The notes beneath the pieces are model-generated. The model searched no databases. It saw nothing but the letters and a program-made list of their open reading frames with translations, and was not told the DNA's origin. Below, in pieces: positions 33,740 through 44,635 of a DNA stretch of 64,000 bases (its first letter is position 1; each line of letters begins with the position of its first letter). The position numbers and the translations under genes are program-made. The stretch is from positions 5,205,681 through 5,269,680 of the forward strand of contig NC_064040.1 in NCBI RefSeq assembly GCF_932526225.1. The letters are read 5' to 3'. This stretch comes from Nematostella vectensis (Eukaryota; Cnidaria; Anthozoa; Actiniaria; Edwardsiidae).

Positions 33740-34265
33740 TAGAACTTGCGTTGAAAGTAAGTACTTTCAAAGGGACATTAATGACAGTTGGTCTCTATTT
33801 TCATCCTTTGCATGTTAAAGTTGTGTAATTTTTTTACTGGTTAACTTACCAAATAATTATCATAAAAAACATTAACCATTATCTTTTGCTTAACAAAGAC
33901 AATCGTTAAAACGTCGTTTGCATTCAAGAGTCTCTTTGAATGCAAACGACTACTATTAGAAACATACAATCGCCCTAATCTAGGGAGTAATAGAGTTTCA
34001 CAAACTTGTTTTTTTTTTTGGCTTCCTGGAGCAACAATTGTCATAGCACTGCCATAACACCTTGCTAACATTAATAAAACTTACAAATAATGGTTATGGT
34101 TTTACTTATTTTCACCAAATCTAGTGAATTAAATATATTGGATATATATATATAATGCGTGAGTGCAGGCGTTCATATAATAGTGCTCAATACATAGGTG
34201 TAGAGCGGGATATATCTTGGTTTGTAGGAAAAAAAACACACGTTTCATCTACCATCTACCGTTTC

Positions 34266-34308
34266 ATCTCTACAAGCCTGTTTCGTGGCTGCCCACTCAT
34301 CAGGAGAT
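34266..34308 (-). ncRNA. Hammerhead ribozyme (type I, minimal stem III)
   Basis: Read on the minus strand from 34308: stem I AUCUC, core CUGAUGA (34303-34297), stem II GUGG-GCAG-CCAC (34296-34285), core GAA (34284-34282), a 3-bp stem III ACA-GGCU-UGU (34281-34272), cleavage base A at 34271, and stem I GAGAU (34270-34266). Every conserved core base is present and all three stems pair perfectly. Self-cleavage would fall between 34271 and 34270. Hammerheads with such a short stem III are known from Penelope-like retroelements, and fragments of one lie just upstream on the same strand. Confidence 0.88.
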
Positions 34309-34428
34309 TTATTAAGAATATATTACTACCATCACTTATATACTATCTATGTATAAAATTAACATAAAATAGGGCGCGAAATTTGAATGGCTGTTATGAT
34401 GAAATTGAATAGTTCAGCTGTTGCATAA

Positions 34429-34620
34429 CTAGACTTTGTTCCTGTGGCGGCACGAAGACACTAGCTCGTTACGCTTGCCAATGATAGCTTGGGTTGGCGG
34501 GTAATGATAAGTTTTTCTTTGAGGCAGAGATTACATCTTTTGCTAAAGCTGTTGTAGGTGGAGTAGGTTGAGGAATGCGTACGAACTTTGAATGACAGAT
34601 TGTGAAATTTGTTTGATCAA
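34429..34620 (-). pseudogene. Penelope-like element, C-terminal end of the RT/GIY-YIG protein (frameshifted)
   Basis: The minus strand encodes SFSKRCNLCLKEKLII and then, in a shifted frame, IGKRNELVSSCRHRNKV and a stop at 34429. This matches the ending I know from GIY-YIG Penelope-like proteins (C-N-L-C-L...EL-V-S-C-R-H-R-N-K). It lies 120 bases 5' of the hammerhead ribozyme, where the element's terminal repeat would be. One frameshift separates the two halves. It is divided from 35806-36166 by a LINE insertion. Confidence 0.7.
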
Positions 34621-34639
34621 AGTTTCCCCTGAATCAAGG

Positions 34640-35644
34640 TCAAAATGTCATCCAGGGACCCACCCTATATGTCGCCCTTGGTCAAACATCTCTGCAACAT
34701 CAGGAACAAGACTTCACGGTTCCGCAGCGAGGCTGAGAACACCACACGCCAAGAAAGGATTAAAAAATTAATCCGCACGAACCAGGTGATGTCTGTTCAG
34801 AATGAAAGCAAGGAACACTCTAGGGGCTCCAAGGGGTGGTGGGACGTAGCGAATAGGATTACGGGAAGGAAATCTCCTGTTAGTATGGTGTTACAGCCTG
34901 ATGAAATTAACACCTATTTCCAGGCCATTAACACGGATGATGCATATAAAGCTCCGGCGCTAGTGCCGATACCTGCAAAGTCCCTTCTATCGACGAGCAC
35001 GCAGTAACAAATCTCTTAATTCATCAAAAGAGAACTGCTTCTGGGCCTGATGAGTTCCCATATTGGCTCTGGCGGGATTATGGCCATCACCTGGCACCTG
35101 TCATTACCAAAATCTTCAACAGCTCTCGAAAACATCAAATGGTCCCTTCTCTGTGGAAACTAGCTAACGTGACACCCATTCCCAAAGAATCGCCATTGCA
35201 CCTCAACGACATAACTCTGCTGATTTATCTTCAGTTGAAGTTCAGAATATCAAGAATTGGTCAAAGGAAAATCGGATGACGCTAAATCTCTCCAAAACAT
35301 GGGAAATGGTAGTCAGGGGGAGGACAAAGAAGCCCATTCCTGAACCTGACATAAGTAGGAAAGAGGAACTTAAATTACTAGGCGTGACGTTCAATGAACA
35401 ACCATGTAATTGGGACACTCATTTTGAACAAATGATTTCTAAGGCCAGCAGTAGGTTATACATTTTAAGAGTTTGTAAATTTTACGGATACACCATGCAA
35501 GAACTCACTCTTTTGTTTGACAGTCTCATTATGTCTGCCTGAGTTGCATGCTGCCGATGACCTTATTTAGTAGAGAAGTATATAAGTAGTTAATGGTTTG
35601 TAACCCTCCAGGTCTGTCTGTCGGGATTATTTTTAATAAAGATC

Positions 35645-35684
<40 letters not shown>

Positions 35685-35763
35685 CATTATCATTATCATT
35701 ATCATTATCATTATCATTATCATTATCATTATCATTATCATTATCATTATCATTATCATTATC

Positions 35764-35805
<42 letters not shown>
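34640..35805 (+). mobile_element. Deleted LINE (non-LTR retrotransposon) copy inserted in the Penelope-like element
   Basis: Three blocks of one reverse transcriptase protein can be read. 34645-35004 covers the segment before the RT with GSKGWWDVANRITGRKSP. After a frame change near 34990 comes KRTASGPDEFPYWLW and VPSLWKLANVTPIPKE. From 35225 comes the region after the catalytic core, NWSKENRMTLNLSKT and KLLGVTFN. The palm with its catalytic Asp pair is missing, through a deletion at about 35205-35220. It ends with AATAAA and the ATTATC repeat tail. Not functional. Confidence 0.75.
35645..35805. repeat. (ATTATC)n microsatellite, LINE 3' tail
   Basis: About 160 bp of ATTATC units framed by ATT triplets, directly after AATAAA of the LINE copy. 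LINE 3' ends often carry such short tandem tails, here expanded. Frames of poly-isoleucine across it are artefacts. Confidence 0.9.
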
Positions 35806-36166
35806 GCTAAAAGGGGGGTTGTACCAGATGATGTTGTTGCGCTGGCGGTTCTTGCGTTTGTTTGTGGTGTTTGGTTCGTAGTGCAGCGTGTAGTAATATC
35901 CACTTTCGTCGAGTGCTTTCTGGTATGGCGGGGCGGCTTGGTCGAAGGTTTCTTTGTCTGATGATAGTGTAGATAAGCGTTTGTTGATACTGGCAGGGAT
36001 ATTCTTTGTGATGGTAGGTGGGTGGTTGCTCTCGCGGTGGACGTACTGTAGTGGGGCGTTCGGTTTGGTGAAAGGCTGGTAGGTGTTGCGGTTCAGGTCG
36101 AATGTGACGTCTAGGAAGTTGACTACTCGCTTGTTGGCTTCTATGGTGATTCGCAGTCCGTTCTCT
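35806..36166 (-). pseudogene. Penelope-like element reverse transcriptase fragment
   Basis: An open minus-strand frame of about 120 residues from [21 protein letters not shown]-type sequence through [17 protein letters not shown] to [11 protein letters not shown]. These are the conserved blocks after the catalytic core of reverse transcriptases in Penelope-like elements of cnidarians. The 5' part is absent beyond 36166. At 35806 it meets the tail of the LINE copy, and the protein's end resumes at 34620. Confidence 0.7.
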
Positions 36167-36379
36167 TTTTATTTTATTTTATGATCTACATTTTTTTTAA
36201 AAAAATCAGGGCTTAGGGACGCTTCCAAAACGACGAAGGATTTTCTTTTTGACATTTTTTGCTTTCCAAACAGCTTTACAAAATGCAATTTTGCTTATAT
36301 TTATTCCTTCTCGACGTAGATCTTACATATTTTTCTTTCTTCGACAGGCAAAGTAAATTTTTACCTAAAAGGAAAGATT

Positions 36380-37076
36380 AAAAACCCGTCCGGAGAATTA
36401 GGCAACTCGTCCAATCCACACACGAATACAACCCGAGTCTACATGTTCTCAGCAGTACCAGCTGCTATGAAAATGGCAATCGTGGTTTTGTTCGTGTTCT
36501 GTGGTGTAACAGGCTTAATTGGTAATACCATTGTGTTGGTTTACGAAAATAAGAAGAGCTATGAATATTCCATCAAGACGCAGGAAGTTTGAGTGCTCCC
36601 TTACACTCTACTTTATGAAGAGCTTGGCCTTGTCGGATGTTCTGTGTTCTATTTTGAATGTCCCTTTAATGGTTATCTTTGTCTATGCGAACATTTTCAA
36701 TGAGAATTGGCAATGTATTGTATATTTCTTCCCGCTATTCGGTTTACTGTTTATTACGATAATGAACCTCGTGGTCATTAGTATTGAACTATTTTCACCC
36801 GCTTCGAGCTCCCACGCGCGCATTCGCGAAAAAGATGGTAATCGCCGCGTGGGTCGTAGGCAGTATGATGTCGCTTATACGGTGCTTACCAAAAAATAAC
36901 ATTTACGTTGAAATCAATGAAAACGCGTACACGTATAGCTGTTTGTTAAGCAGCGAGAAAGTATGGGAGAAGGTAGAACCTAATGTTGTGGTTTTATTTG
37001 GTTTCATTGCGCCCCAATGCCTCATGTTTTTCACTGCTGTTAAAGTGTCTAGGTTCCTCTCGCCCCATGTAAGGTA
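36380..37076 (+). pseudogene. Rhodopsin-class GPCR, frameshifted and truncated
   Basis: Receptor-like sequence in three frames. It has an N-terminal segment with N-glycosylation sites (NSS, NTT), TM1 from 36470 with GLIGNTIVLVY (the conserved Asn), TM2 with LYFMKSLALSDVLCSILNVP (the conserved LxxxD), TM3 after a Cys (NWQCIVYFF...VISIE), TM4 AAWVVGSMMSL and TM5 FGFIAPQCLMFFTAV. Frames change near 36585 (TGA just after) and near 36790 at the intracellular end of TM3. The frame stops at 37076 and TM6-TM7 are absent; the sequence runs straight into GGAATCC repeats. Ligand unknown. Assembly errors could explain one shift but not the missing end. Confidence 0.75.
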
Positions 37077-37077
37077 A

Positions 37078-37200
37078 TCTAGAATCCGGAATCCAGGTTT
37101 TTAGGGCCCTTGGAATCCGGAATCCAGAGATTAAAATCCGGAATCCACAGTCTGGAATCCAGAATCCAAATAGTTTCGAAATCCGGAATCCATACTTTTC
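37078..37200. repeat. GGAATCCGGAATCCA satellite-like repeat
   Basis: Several copies of GGAATCCGGAATCCA with short irregular spacers follow the GPCR remnant. Related blocks occur at 37945-38005 and 45985-46205. This is a dispersed short-unit repeat family; no coding role. Confidence 0.75.
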
Positions 37201-37279
37201 ATTCAAATAAATGACTTAAAAAAATCCCACAATTACCGGCGGGCCAGCAGCAATACTGGCCGACGTTGGCGCTGTTTTC

Positions 37280-39167
37280 TCAGTTTACTTGATATGGCAA
37301 AGTTTTATTGCTGATCCCAGCCGCCAAGTTATCCATTACCATTTGCATCATCTCAATAAACGTACCAAACGTTGTCGCGCCAACATGTGGTGTGACAATC
37401 ACGTTAGGTAACGCAAGAAGGGGGTGGCCATGGGGGAGTGGTTCTGGTTCCGTCACGTCGAGTGCAGCACCACGAATGACTCCATTCTGCAGAGCTGTTG
37501 TCAAGTCATCATGATTGACAAGCCCGCCCCTAGCAACATTGATTAGTGTTGCAGATGATTTCATTTGCGAGAGTTGTGCTGCTGTTATCAAGTGTCTTGT
37601 TTCATCAGTTAGCGCACAGCATAAGACAACAAAGTCTGACTCCTTGAGTAGTTCGTCTAGCTTACTGCAATACTCAGCACCTACAACAGCATAATAAAAA
37701 AGAAGAACAACTCATCCATGAGTAGCAAACAATTCAAACCAAAACATAAGTTTGGAAACCACAATCCATATCTTTGGAATCCACTCATTGAAATTCATGT
37801 TATTTATCAGAATCTGTAAATCTTGGACCACCAAAGTAGAACGTGTTCCGTGTCTACTTCTTTTTCTTACATTAAACAACAACAAAAAAAACTACAGTAC
37901 GACGAAAAAAGGGTTTTGAAGACACGAATTACGTTAATACGTGATTGGAATCCGGAATCAACGATGGGTTGGAATCCGGAATCCAAGGGTCAAAATTCGG
38001 AATCCGAAAAGCTTCTTGAATTACCTTATATACACCTATTTGAATAAAGGTTGTCAGTGCGAGCGGCGTATGGTAATTGCCAAATGGCAGTGCTACCACC
38101 GAAAGGTGTTTATCGGTAGCAATAATTTGTAAATATAAAGGTGATAAATAAACACAAGAGACATCGAACCATATATTAATCATATTAAACGGATAGCCGT
38201 ATGTTTTATTTATATTTTTCTTAATTTGGAACAAATATTATGGGATCCATGGGTCCTTTCGGTCGTAGCACTGCCATTTGTCAATGGCCATTTGCCATTT
38301 GCACTGACATTTTTCGAAATAGGTGTATATGGGGCGAGCTCAAAGATGAACCGTGATAACCGTTTTTTTCTGGGCACAGAAGAATCCATTCCCTAACAAG
38401 AAACAAATACTCTACCAGTCTCGAGTTCCTTGTCCTCCTTTCTGGTGCGATTATGGTATAATATTCTCATCTTGAACCCTTTAGCGCGATTTGCTACAGC
38501 GGAACCAACACCTCCAAGACCAACAATCCCAAGGGTTGAGCCGGTGACTTTGGTCCCGAACGAGTTGAAAATTGATTCCTAGGGAATGCAAACCATTCTG
38601 TCAATAAGGGACGGACAGGCGGACAGATGGACGGACGGACGAACGGACGGACGGACGAACGGACGGACGAACGGACGGACGGACGGACGGACGAACGGAC
38701 GGCAGATGAAGGGCGGATGGACCACTATGTAAGATATTATGTGCAAGATAAAAATATCAGACCTTTGAAAATCCGGGTTGTCGTATCACTGAGTCCCCGG
38801 AACAAATCTTCCTTGCCGATGCCAGTAACAGGCCAATCGCATGATCAGCAGTGCATTCCTGGACAACACCAGGCGTGTTACCGACTCTGATACCCCTTAT
38901 GGTGGCAGCAGCAAGGTCTATATGATCAACTCCCACCCCTGCACTCGATATCACCCTCAACTCGGGATAACAGTCCATTAAAGCGCTGTCGACAACGACG
39001 AATCCAGCGTGGATATACAATCCTTGGACTCGGGATCTGTTTTTGTCACTGACTTCGTCACTGGATATGAAGCGAATATTTCGTTGGCTGTCTAGTATTT
39101 CCTGTGTCGCTGGGTGTAGCAGAGGGACACATGGAATACGAACTACGAAAACTAAATCGTCCGCCAT
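37280..39167 (-). CDS. D-isomer-specific 2-hydroxyacid dehydrogenase B (paralogue of A)
   Basis: Three exons from the 5' end, 38763-39167, 38416-38578 and 37280-37680, total 969 nt or 322 residues. Intron positions and exon 2 length (163 nt) equal those of dehydrogenase A, so the two are duplicates in opposite orientation. Motifs: [10 protein letters not shown], Rossmann GIVGLGGVG, catalytic Arg in NVARGGLV, Glu in DVTEPEPL, His in TPHVGATT. The first exon has only about a third of residues in common with A, yet 81 nt of exon 3 are nearly identical. All catalytic residues are present, so it is probably active. A foldback element lies in the intron 37681-38415, and a GGAC repeat in the intron 38579-38762. 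Confidence 0.9.
38027..38330. mobile_element. Foldback MITE in dehydrogenase B intron
   Basis: Imperfect inverted arms of about 80 bp start TATACACCTATTT at both ends and contain GTCAGTGC and AAATGGCAGTGCTAC on each side. The inner 38115-38240 is unpaired AT-rich DNA. No coding capacity. Confidence 0.7.
38610..38705. repeat. (GGAC)n microsatellite
   Basis: About 95 bp of GGAC units with GAAC variants, in the first intron of dehydrogenase B. Confidence 0.9.
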
Positions 39168-39527
39168 ATTGGCTTGAGTCTACTACGCGCTCTTGGTGTC
39201 GGTCACGCCAACTTACCCTCATCGCAAGAGACAAAATATTGAATACCAAACTCTTAATAATTATTCGGCAACGCATTTGTGAATGACTTTCGATTGGCTA
39301 AACCACCACAATTGTTTTGACAACCTATCAATGTGCAAATTTAGCATAAAATATACAATAAGATAAATAACTTAGAACACCTGAATAAGATAAATAACTT
39401 AGAACACCTGAATAATAGGTTTCTGATGTGCTTGTTATGCGTGACGGATCGGCCTCAAGTGTCACGCAATAATTGTAACAGGAACAAATAGAAAACTCTC
39501 TAAAAAACACGCTTCTTTCGCTATGTC
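39168..39527. promoter_or_regulatory. Short divergent promoter region between dehydrogenase B and the XKR gene
   Basis: Only 360 bp separate the two start codons, which point away from each other, so a shared promoter region is likely. It contains a 27-bp direct repeat (two copies around 39357 and 39384, with gataaataacttagaacacc). No TATA box is convincing. Confidence 0.5.
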
Positions 39528-42500
39528 ATGGACGGCGACGAGAGCAAGAATGAAGAACCTATCGTCTCTGATCTTACAGAGAAACAGAAGAGAGCTGTGG
39601 AGAAAATACACCGGCATTTGTCGAGAGATTCGGTGCTGAGTGTTCGCACAGACGACGGCCATCTTGATCCTGGAGGCGAAAGCATAAGCCCAGAAGACGC
39701 GGACGTTCTTAGACAGGTTGTACAGACCTTCCGTCACTTTCAGCAACGACGGAGTATAGGGGAGAATGCTGGGGATGTGGTAGACGCCTGGAAGCATTAT
39801 GACAGGCTCACATCTAGTGAAAGTATTGAATACGAATTCACTCAACAAAGTCGGTCATCGCAGTCACGGTACGTTAGTCCGGGTAGATTTTACGTCAAGC
39901 TAACGGAGGAGACAAAAAAAATCGTTAATGAAGTCCATGAGAAAATACAACGCCAGAGAACGTCTGTAGTTGAGCCACCAATACATTTGCGGCATGTTGA
40001 TTTTGTAGAGAGCGAGCGACGAAGTTTCAAAGCGGAGAAAAATTTCTTTGGACCAACACGTTACGAATTTGTGCGCAACTTGAAACCTCGCACGCATCTT
40101 AGCCCTACAGACATCTGCATCAATTTTACCGAGGACCGAGGGAGGAAAACAGGGAGGCGTTACTCATGGGATGGTAACGCAATCTATGATCAAATAGCCG
40201 AGCGCATTGTACAGGACTGGGAATTACAATATATTCCTTTACGGCACCTCCCCCCACTGGAGAAATTTCGACAAGCGGCCAAGAAAATTATCAGAGAAAA
40301 TAGACACCTTCCCAAGAAACCAGAGCGGGACTATAGCAAGCTATGGGAAAAACGAGGCAAAGCAGGATGGCTGGATCTTCTTTTTACAATTATGGGAATC
40401 GGTGCTTTTTTTGCTGACAGTGGCACCGACCTTAAGGTGGCAGCCGACCATTTTTCCGCAGGGGATTATTGGTGGGGGGGTTTTACGGTGTTGCTCGTAG
40501 TATCACCTGCTGTTATTGTGAACCTTGTGTCGTTTTTCTGGTACAAGGAGGACGAGGGGACTGTTGATAGAAAGCCTATGCATGGTTGGACAGTGGTGAC
40601 GATCACACATCTCCTTCAGTTTGGGCTCCTAGAGCGGTAAGCAGTAAGTCATAAGCAACAAAACACACCTAATGATTTTAAATGGAGCCTTTATATAAAA
40701 GACATTCTCATAAATGTTTTCAGAGTAATAACTGTCATAAATATAATAACTGCCTAAATAACGTGAAACCAGCCCGACATTGGAAAGTGTCAACAAATTC
40801 TAGCTACACCCTTGTGAGGGACTAATATAATAGTAACATAACAGAATAGTAATTCAAGGACATCCCCCCAACCCCCTCTCCCTCTTGCCCCAGCGTTTCC
40901 TCAAAGAATGGGGTATACAGCTGCATGCAGGTCCATACCCGTGGGGGGGGAGGCAGGGAGTGCGTTCGCACCTCCCACAGCAGATCACACTAATGTCCCG
41001 TGGAAATTAAACATATCTAGATACTGCAATGGCAGAAAAAAATCCCCTTCGGGGGTGGTCAGATTTTTATCAGAAAAATCCCCCCTCCCCCCCCCCCCTG
41101 GATACGGGCCTGCCGTGCTATTATGAAAAATTAGTATAATGCCAGAAATAACGAAGATACTCTAAATTGGGTAGTGTCTGTTATATAATTGCAGTTACGG
41201 GTGGGTTGTAGAACTGGTCCACATTTGGCATATTGTGTGTTTATTGCATAGGTACTGTTGCATGCTGGTCCACATTTGGCATATTGTGTGTTTATTGCAT
41301 AGGTACTGTTGCATGCTGGTCCACATTTGGCATGTTTTGTGTTTATTACATTGTTGCATGTTGGTCCAGATTTGGCATATTGTGTGTTTATTGCATAGGT
41401 ACTGGTGCATGTTGGTTCACACTTGGCATATTGTGTGTTTATTGCATAGGTACTTGTGCATGTTGGTCCAGATTTGGCATATTGTGTGTTTATTGCATAG
41501 GTACTGGTGCATGTTGGTCCAGATTTGGCATATTGTGTGTTTATTGCATAGGTACTGGTGCATGTTGGTCCACATTTGGCATGTTGTGTGTTTATTGCAT
41601 AGGTACTGGTGCATGTTGGTCCAGATTTGGCATATTGTGTGTTTATTGCATAGGTACTGGTGCATGTTGGTTCACATTTGGCATATTGTGTGTTTATTGC
41701 ATAGGTACTGGTGCATGTTGGTCCAGGTTTGGCATATTGTGTGTTTATTGCATAGGTACTGGTGCATGTTGGTTCACACTTGGCATGTTGTGTGTTTATT
41801 GCATAGGTACTGGTGCATGTTGGTCCAGATTTGGCATATTGTGTGTTTATTGCATAGGTACTGGTGCATGTTGGTCCACATTTGGCATGTTGTGTGTTTA
41901 TTGCATAGGTACTGGTGCATGTTGGTCCAGATTTGGCATATTGTGTGTTTATTGCATAGGTACTGGTGCATGTTGGTTCACATTTGGCATATTGTGTGTT
42001 TATTGCATAGGTACTGGTGCATGTTGGTCCAGGTTTGGCATATTGTGTGTTTATTGCATAGGTACTGGTGCATGTTGGTTCACACTTGGCTGTTGTGTGT
42101 TTATTGCATAGGTACTGGTGCATGTTGGTTCACACTTGGCATGTTGTGTGTTTATTGCATAGGTACTGGTGCATGTTGGTCCACATTTGGCATGTTGTGT
42201 GTTTATTGCATAGGTACTGGTGCATGTTGGTCCACATTTGGCATGTTGTGTGTTTATTGCATAGGTACTGGTGCATGTTGGTCCACATTTGGCATATTGT
42301 GTGTTTATTGCATAGGTACTGGTGCATGTTGGTTCACACTTGGCATGTTGTGTGTTTATTGCATAGGTACTGGTGCATGTTGGTCCACATTTGGGATGTT
42401 GTGTGTTTATTGCATAGGTACTGGTGCATGTTGGTCCACATTTGGCATGTTGTGTGTTTATTGCATAGGTACTGGTGCATGTTGGTCCACATTTGGCATG

Positions 42501-44138
42501 TTGTGTGTTTATTGCATAGGTACTGGTGCATGCTGGTCCACATTTGGCATATTGTGTGTTTATTGCATAGGTACTTGTGCATGTTGGTCCACACTTGGTG
42601 CATTGTTCGCAAGAGATTTACAAGTGTCCATCACTACAAGCTCTACATCGCCATGAATCTGGATACAGCTATGCTACAGATGATTCTTGCGTTCACAGAA
42701 GACGCCCCTCAGCTTGTTCTGCAGGTAAACTCTTTTTTTTTATAAGAAAGTCTAATTTTCAGTTGAGGCTGGGCCTTTCTTATTTTTGCGACATTTAAAG
42801 GCTGAATATGTTCTTAACGATGTTCTTAACTTTTAGTGTATATAAGAATATAATACCAAATGAATTATTACACTAATGATCAATAGCAATAATAAGGTTG
42901 TTTCTATGAGCACAATTTGATTCTGCATTTTAGAACGCATCAGGCCACTAAAAGAGAAAAAAAATTCTGTTATCCGGCGTATCTATATACGAATGCTCTA
43001 TTGTATTACAGGCAAAAATAACCATTATAATAGGGGCACAGGCGCCCTCGAGGCCTCTAAATAGGTATTTTTCTGTGAAACTCCTACCAACGTTGGGACT
43101 AACCGAACTGTATTCGTTATTAGTTGTCATTTTGTATTTCTTTTTTTTTTAAACCTCGAAAACTGATGTCCTTACTAAGCTGGGGTACTAGAGCGGGACA
43201 TAACATGGGAAGTAAGGTGTTCTTCTGGATGTGTCGTCATTATTCCCTCCCTATTCGTAACCATATCGGTTCGCATGTTCTTTCAGCTGTACGTGCTGAT
43301 CCGCCGTCGCCTTGTAGAGAAGCTGGTCGCGTCGAGCCTTCGCGATCTTTGGACTATAGCATCCATTATCTTCTCTTTCTTATCCTACTCTCGCGCGGTC
43401 GTTAACTACATCAAATGCCTACGAGACTCCAAGAAGAACAAGGGAAGACTTAAATGGTATGGTTACATCGCCATGTGGTTCTGGCGTGCATTCATGATCA
43501 TCTCGCGCATACTAACCCTCGTCTTTTTCGCCACTGAGTTCAAGTTGTATTTCTTTCTTGTGATGACTCTGCACGCGCTATTTGTGTTTGCTTGTATTTC
43601 CCAACAGAAGGTTGGGTTCTTTCCTGGTGAGCGCTGGAAGCAGCATATGATTCGAATTGTCATAGCTTACATTCAGATCTTCTGCTTTTTCGTGCTGGAA
43701 GCTGGTATAACGATCCGTTGGGCAATTCTCTACTATGTCCTTGTCCTTATAGAGGCACTCGTTTTCTCAATATTGTGGTACACAAACTTTGAGCACCATT
43801 TACCATTGGACGTGGAAATTGCTGGTTTGGCCGTTATTTTTGTTTTCTTTTTCGCGGGCGTTGCCATGATGGTGGTGTATTATAAATTTCTTCACCCGAG
43901 ATTCAAGAGACCGCAAAAGCATTGGTATACCGAGCACAAGTCACCACCAAAAGAGGAACTCGAGATATGCGAGGAAGAAGAGGAAAGGAGGGAAGAAGAG
44001 GAAAGGAGGGAAGAAGAGGGGGAACAACACATTGTTAACAACAATTTAAACGAGCAACAGAAAAGTGAGGGGAGAGAACAAAAGCGAAGTAAAGATCATG
44101 GTGGTCATGTCTATAAACAAATTGAAGTCTGGGTATGA
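39528..44138 (+). CDS. XK-related (XKR family) membrane protein
   Basis: Member of the XK/XKR family, multi-pass plasma membrane proteins some of which scramble phospholipids. Exons 39528-40636, 42616-42724 and 43287-44138 total 2,070 nt or 689 residues. Family signs: a first membrane segment at about 279-300 with GWLDLLFTIMGIG and then DSGTDLKVAADHF, SFFWYKEDE after TM2, HLLQFG at the end of exon 1, and AMLQMILAFTEDAPQLVLQ, the most conserved XKR block, in exon 2. Exon 3 holds the remaining helices and an acidic EEEERREEE tail. The 275-residue charged N-terminus is longer than in XK itself. The exon 2 acceptor is the second AG in aagag, which alone keeps phase. I see no obvious caspase site of the DxxD type in the tail. 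Confidence 0.88.
41217..42605. repeat. 51-bp minisatellite, about 27 copies, in XKR intron 1
   Basis: Highly uniform 51-bp unit containing catattgtgtgtttattgca and taggtactggtgcatgttgg. Copies differ mainly at cacat/cagat and cata/catg positions. It ends about 10 bases before the acceptor of XKR exon 2. Since 51 is a multiple of three, it gives open frames up to 473 codons on both strands (C-V-Y-C-I-G-T-G-A-C repeats) that are not genes. Confidence 0.95.
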
Positions 44139-44149
44139 TTCAGAGGAAG

Positions 44150-44525
44150 TACAGGTGGCCTGGCGCGTCAGCCTCTCACCGCTGTGGCCCAGGTTCGAAT
44201 CCTGGCTCAAACTGGGGATTTTTCCGGGTTCCTGCCTTGATTCGAATTTGTGTCACAAGTGAGTTGAAGTTATTCTCCCGTGTTTCCAGTCTTCTCGGAT
44301 AAGGACACTAAACCGGAGGTCCCGTCTCTTCAAGCTGCATTACATTAAAACTTGAACCGAAGGGACGTAAAAGAACCACTGGGGACGCAATAAACCCTCA
44401 GTCAGTGACCACCCACAGTGACAGTGCTTACTATCCGAGGGCCATATGTTAGAAAACTGTATATTCGGTTAAATATGTTACCCTCGATAAACAAAGATTA
44501 AAATGAAACTGAAAACTTTTGGCTA
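44150..44525 (+). mobile_element. tRNA-derived SINE
   Basis: Starts with a tRNA-like head: an A-box-like TGGCCTGGCGCGTC and a perfect B box GGTTCGAATCC at about 44192, preceding an unrelated body with ggataaggacactaaaccgg and gacgtaaaagaaccactggg. The head does not close into a cloverleaf with an acceptor stem, so it is not a working tRNA gene. Lies just after the XKR stop. Confidence 0.65.
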
Positions 44526-44635
44526 GCATTGCTAGTGTTATCCCTATTCTTGACAGTCCATAATTCTTATAGTGCGCAGTCTCTATAACCAGAACAAATT
44601 CGACACCGTTACACGCTCACACTAGCCCACTGTTA

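Noticed and set aside
35529-35961. Frames with poly-isoleucine or isoleucine-methionine repeats
   Set aside because: They are translations of the ATTATC microsatellite at the end of the LINE copy.
41131-42745. Open frames up to 473 codons on both strands (cysteine- and tryptophan-rich repeats)
   Set aside because: They run through a 51-bp tandem repeat inside the XKR intron; a period divisible by three keeps several frames open at once. They have no codon structure apart from the repeat.
44150-44225. Functional tRNA gene
   Set aside because: A and B boxes are present but no acceptor stem pairs, and the sequence continues into a SINE body.
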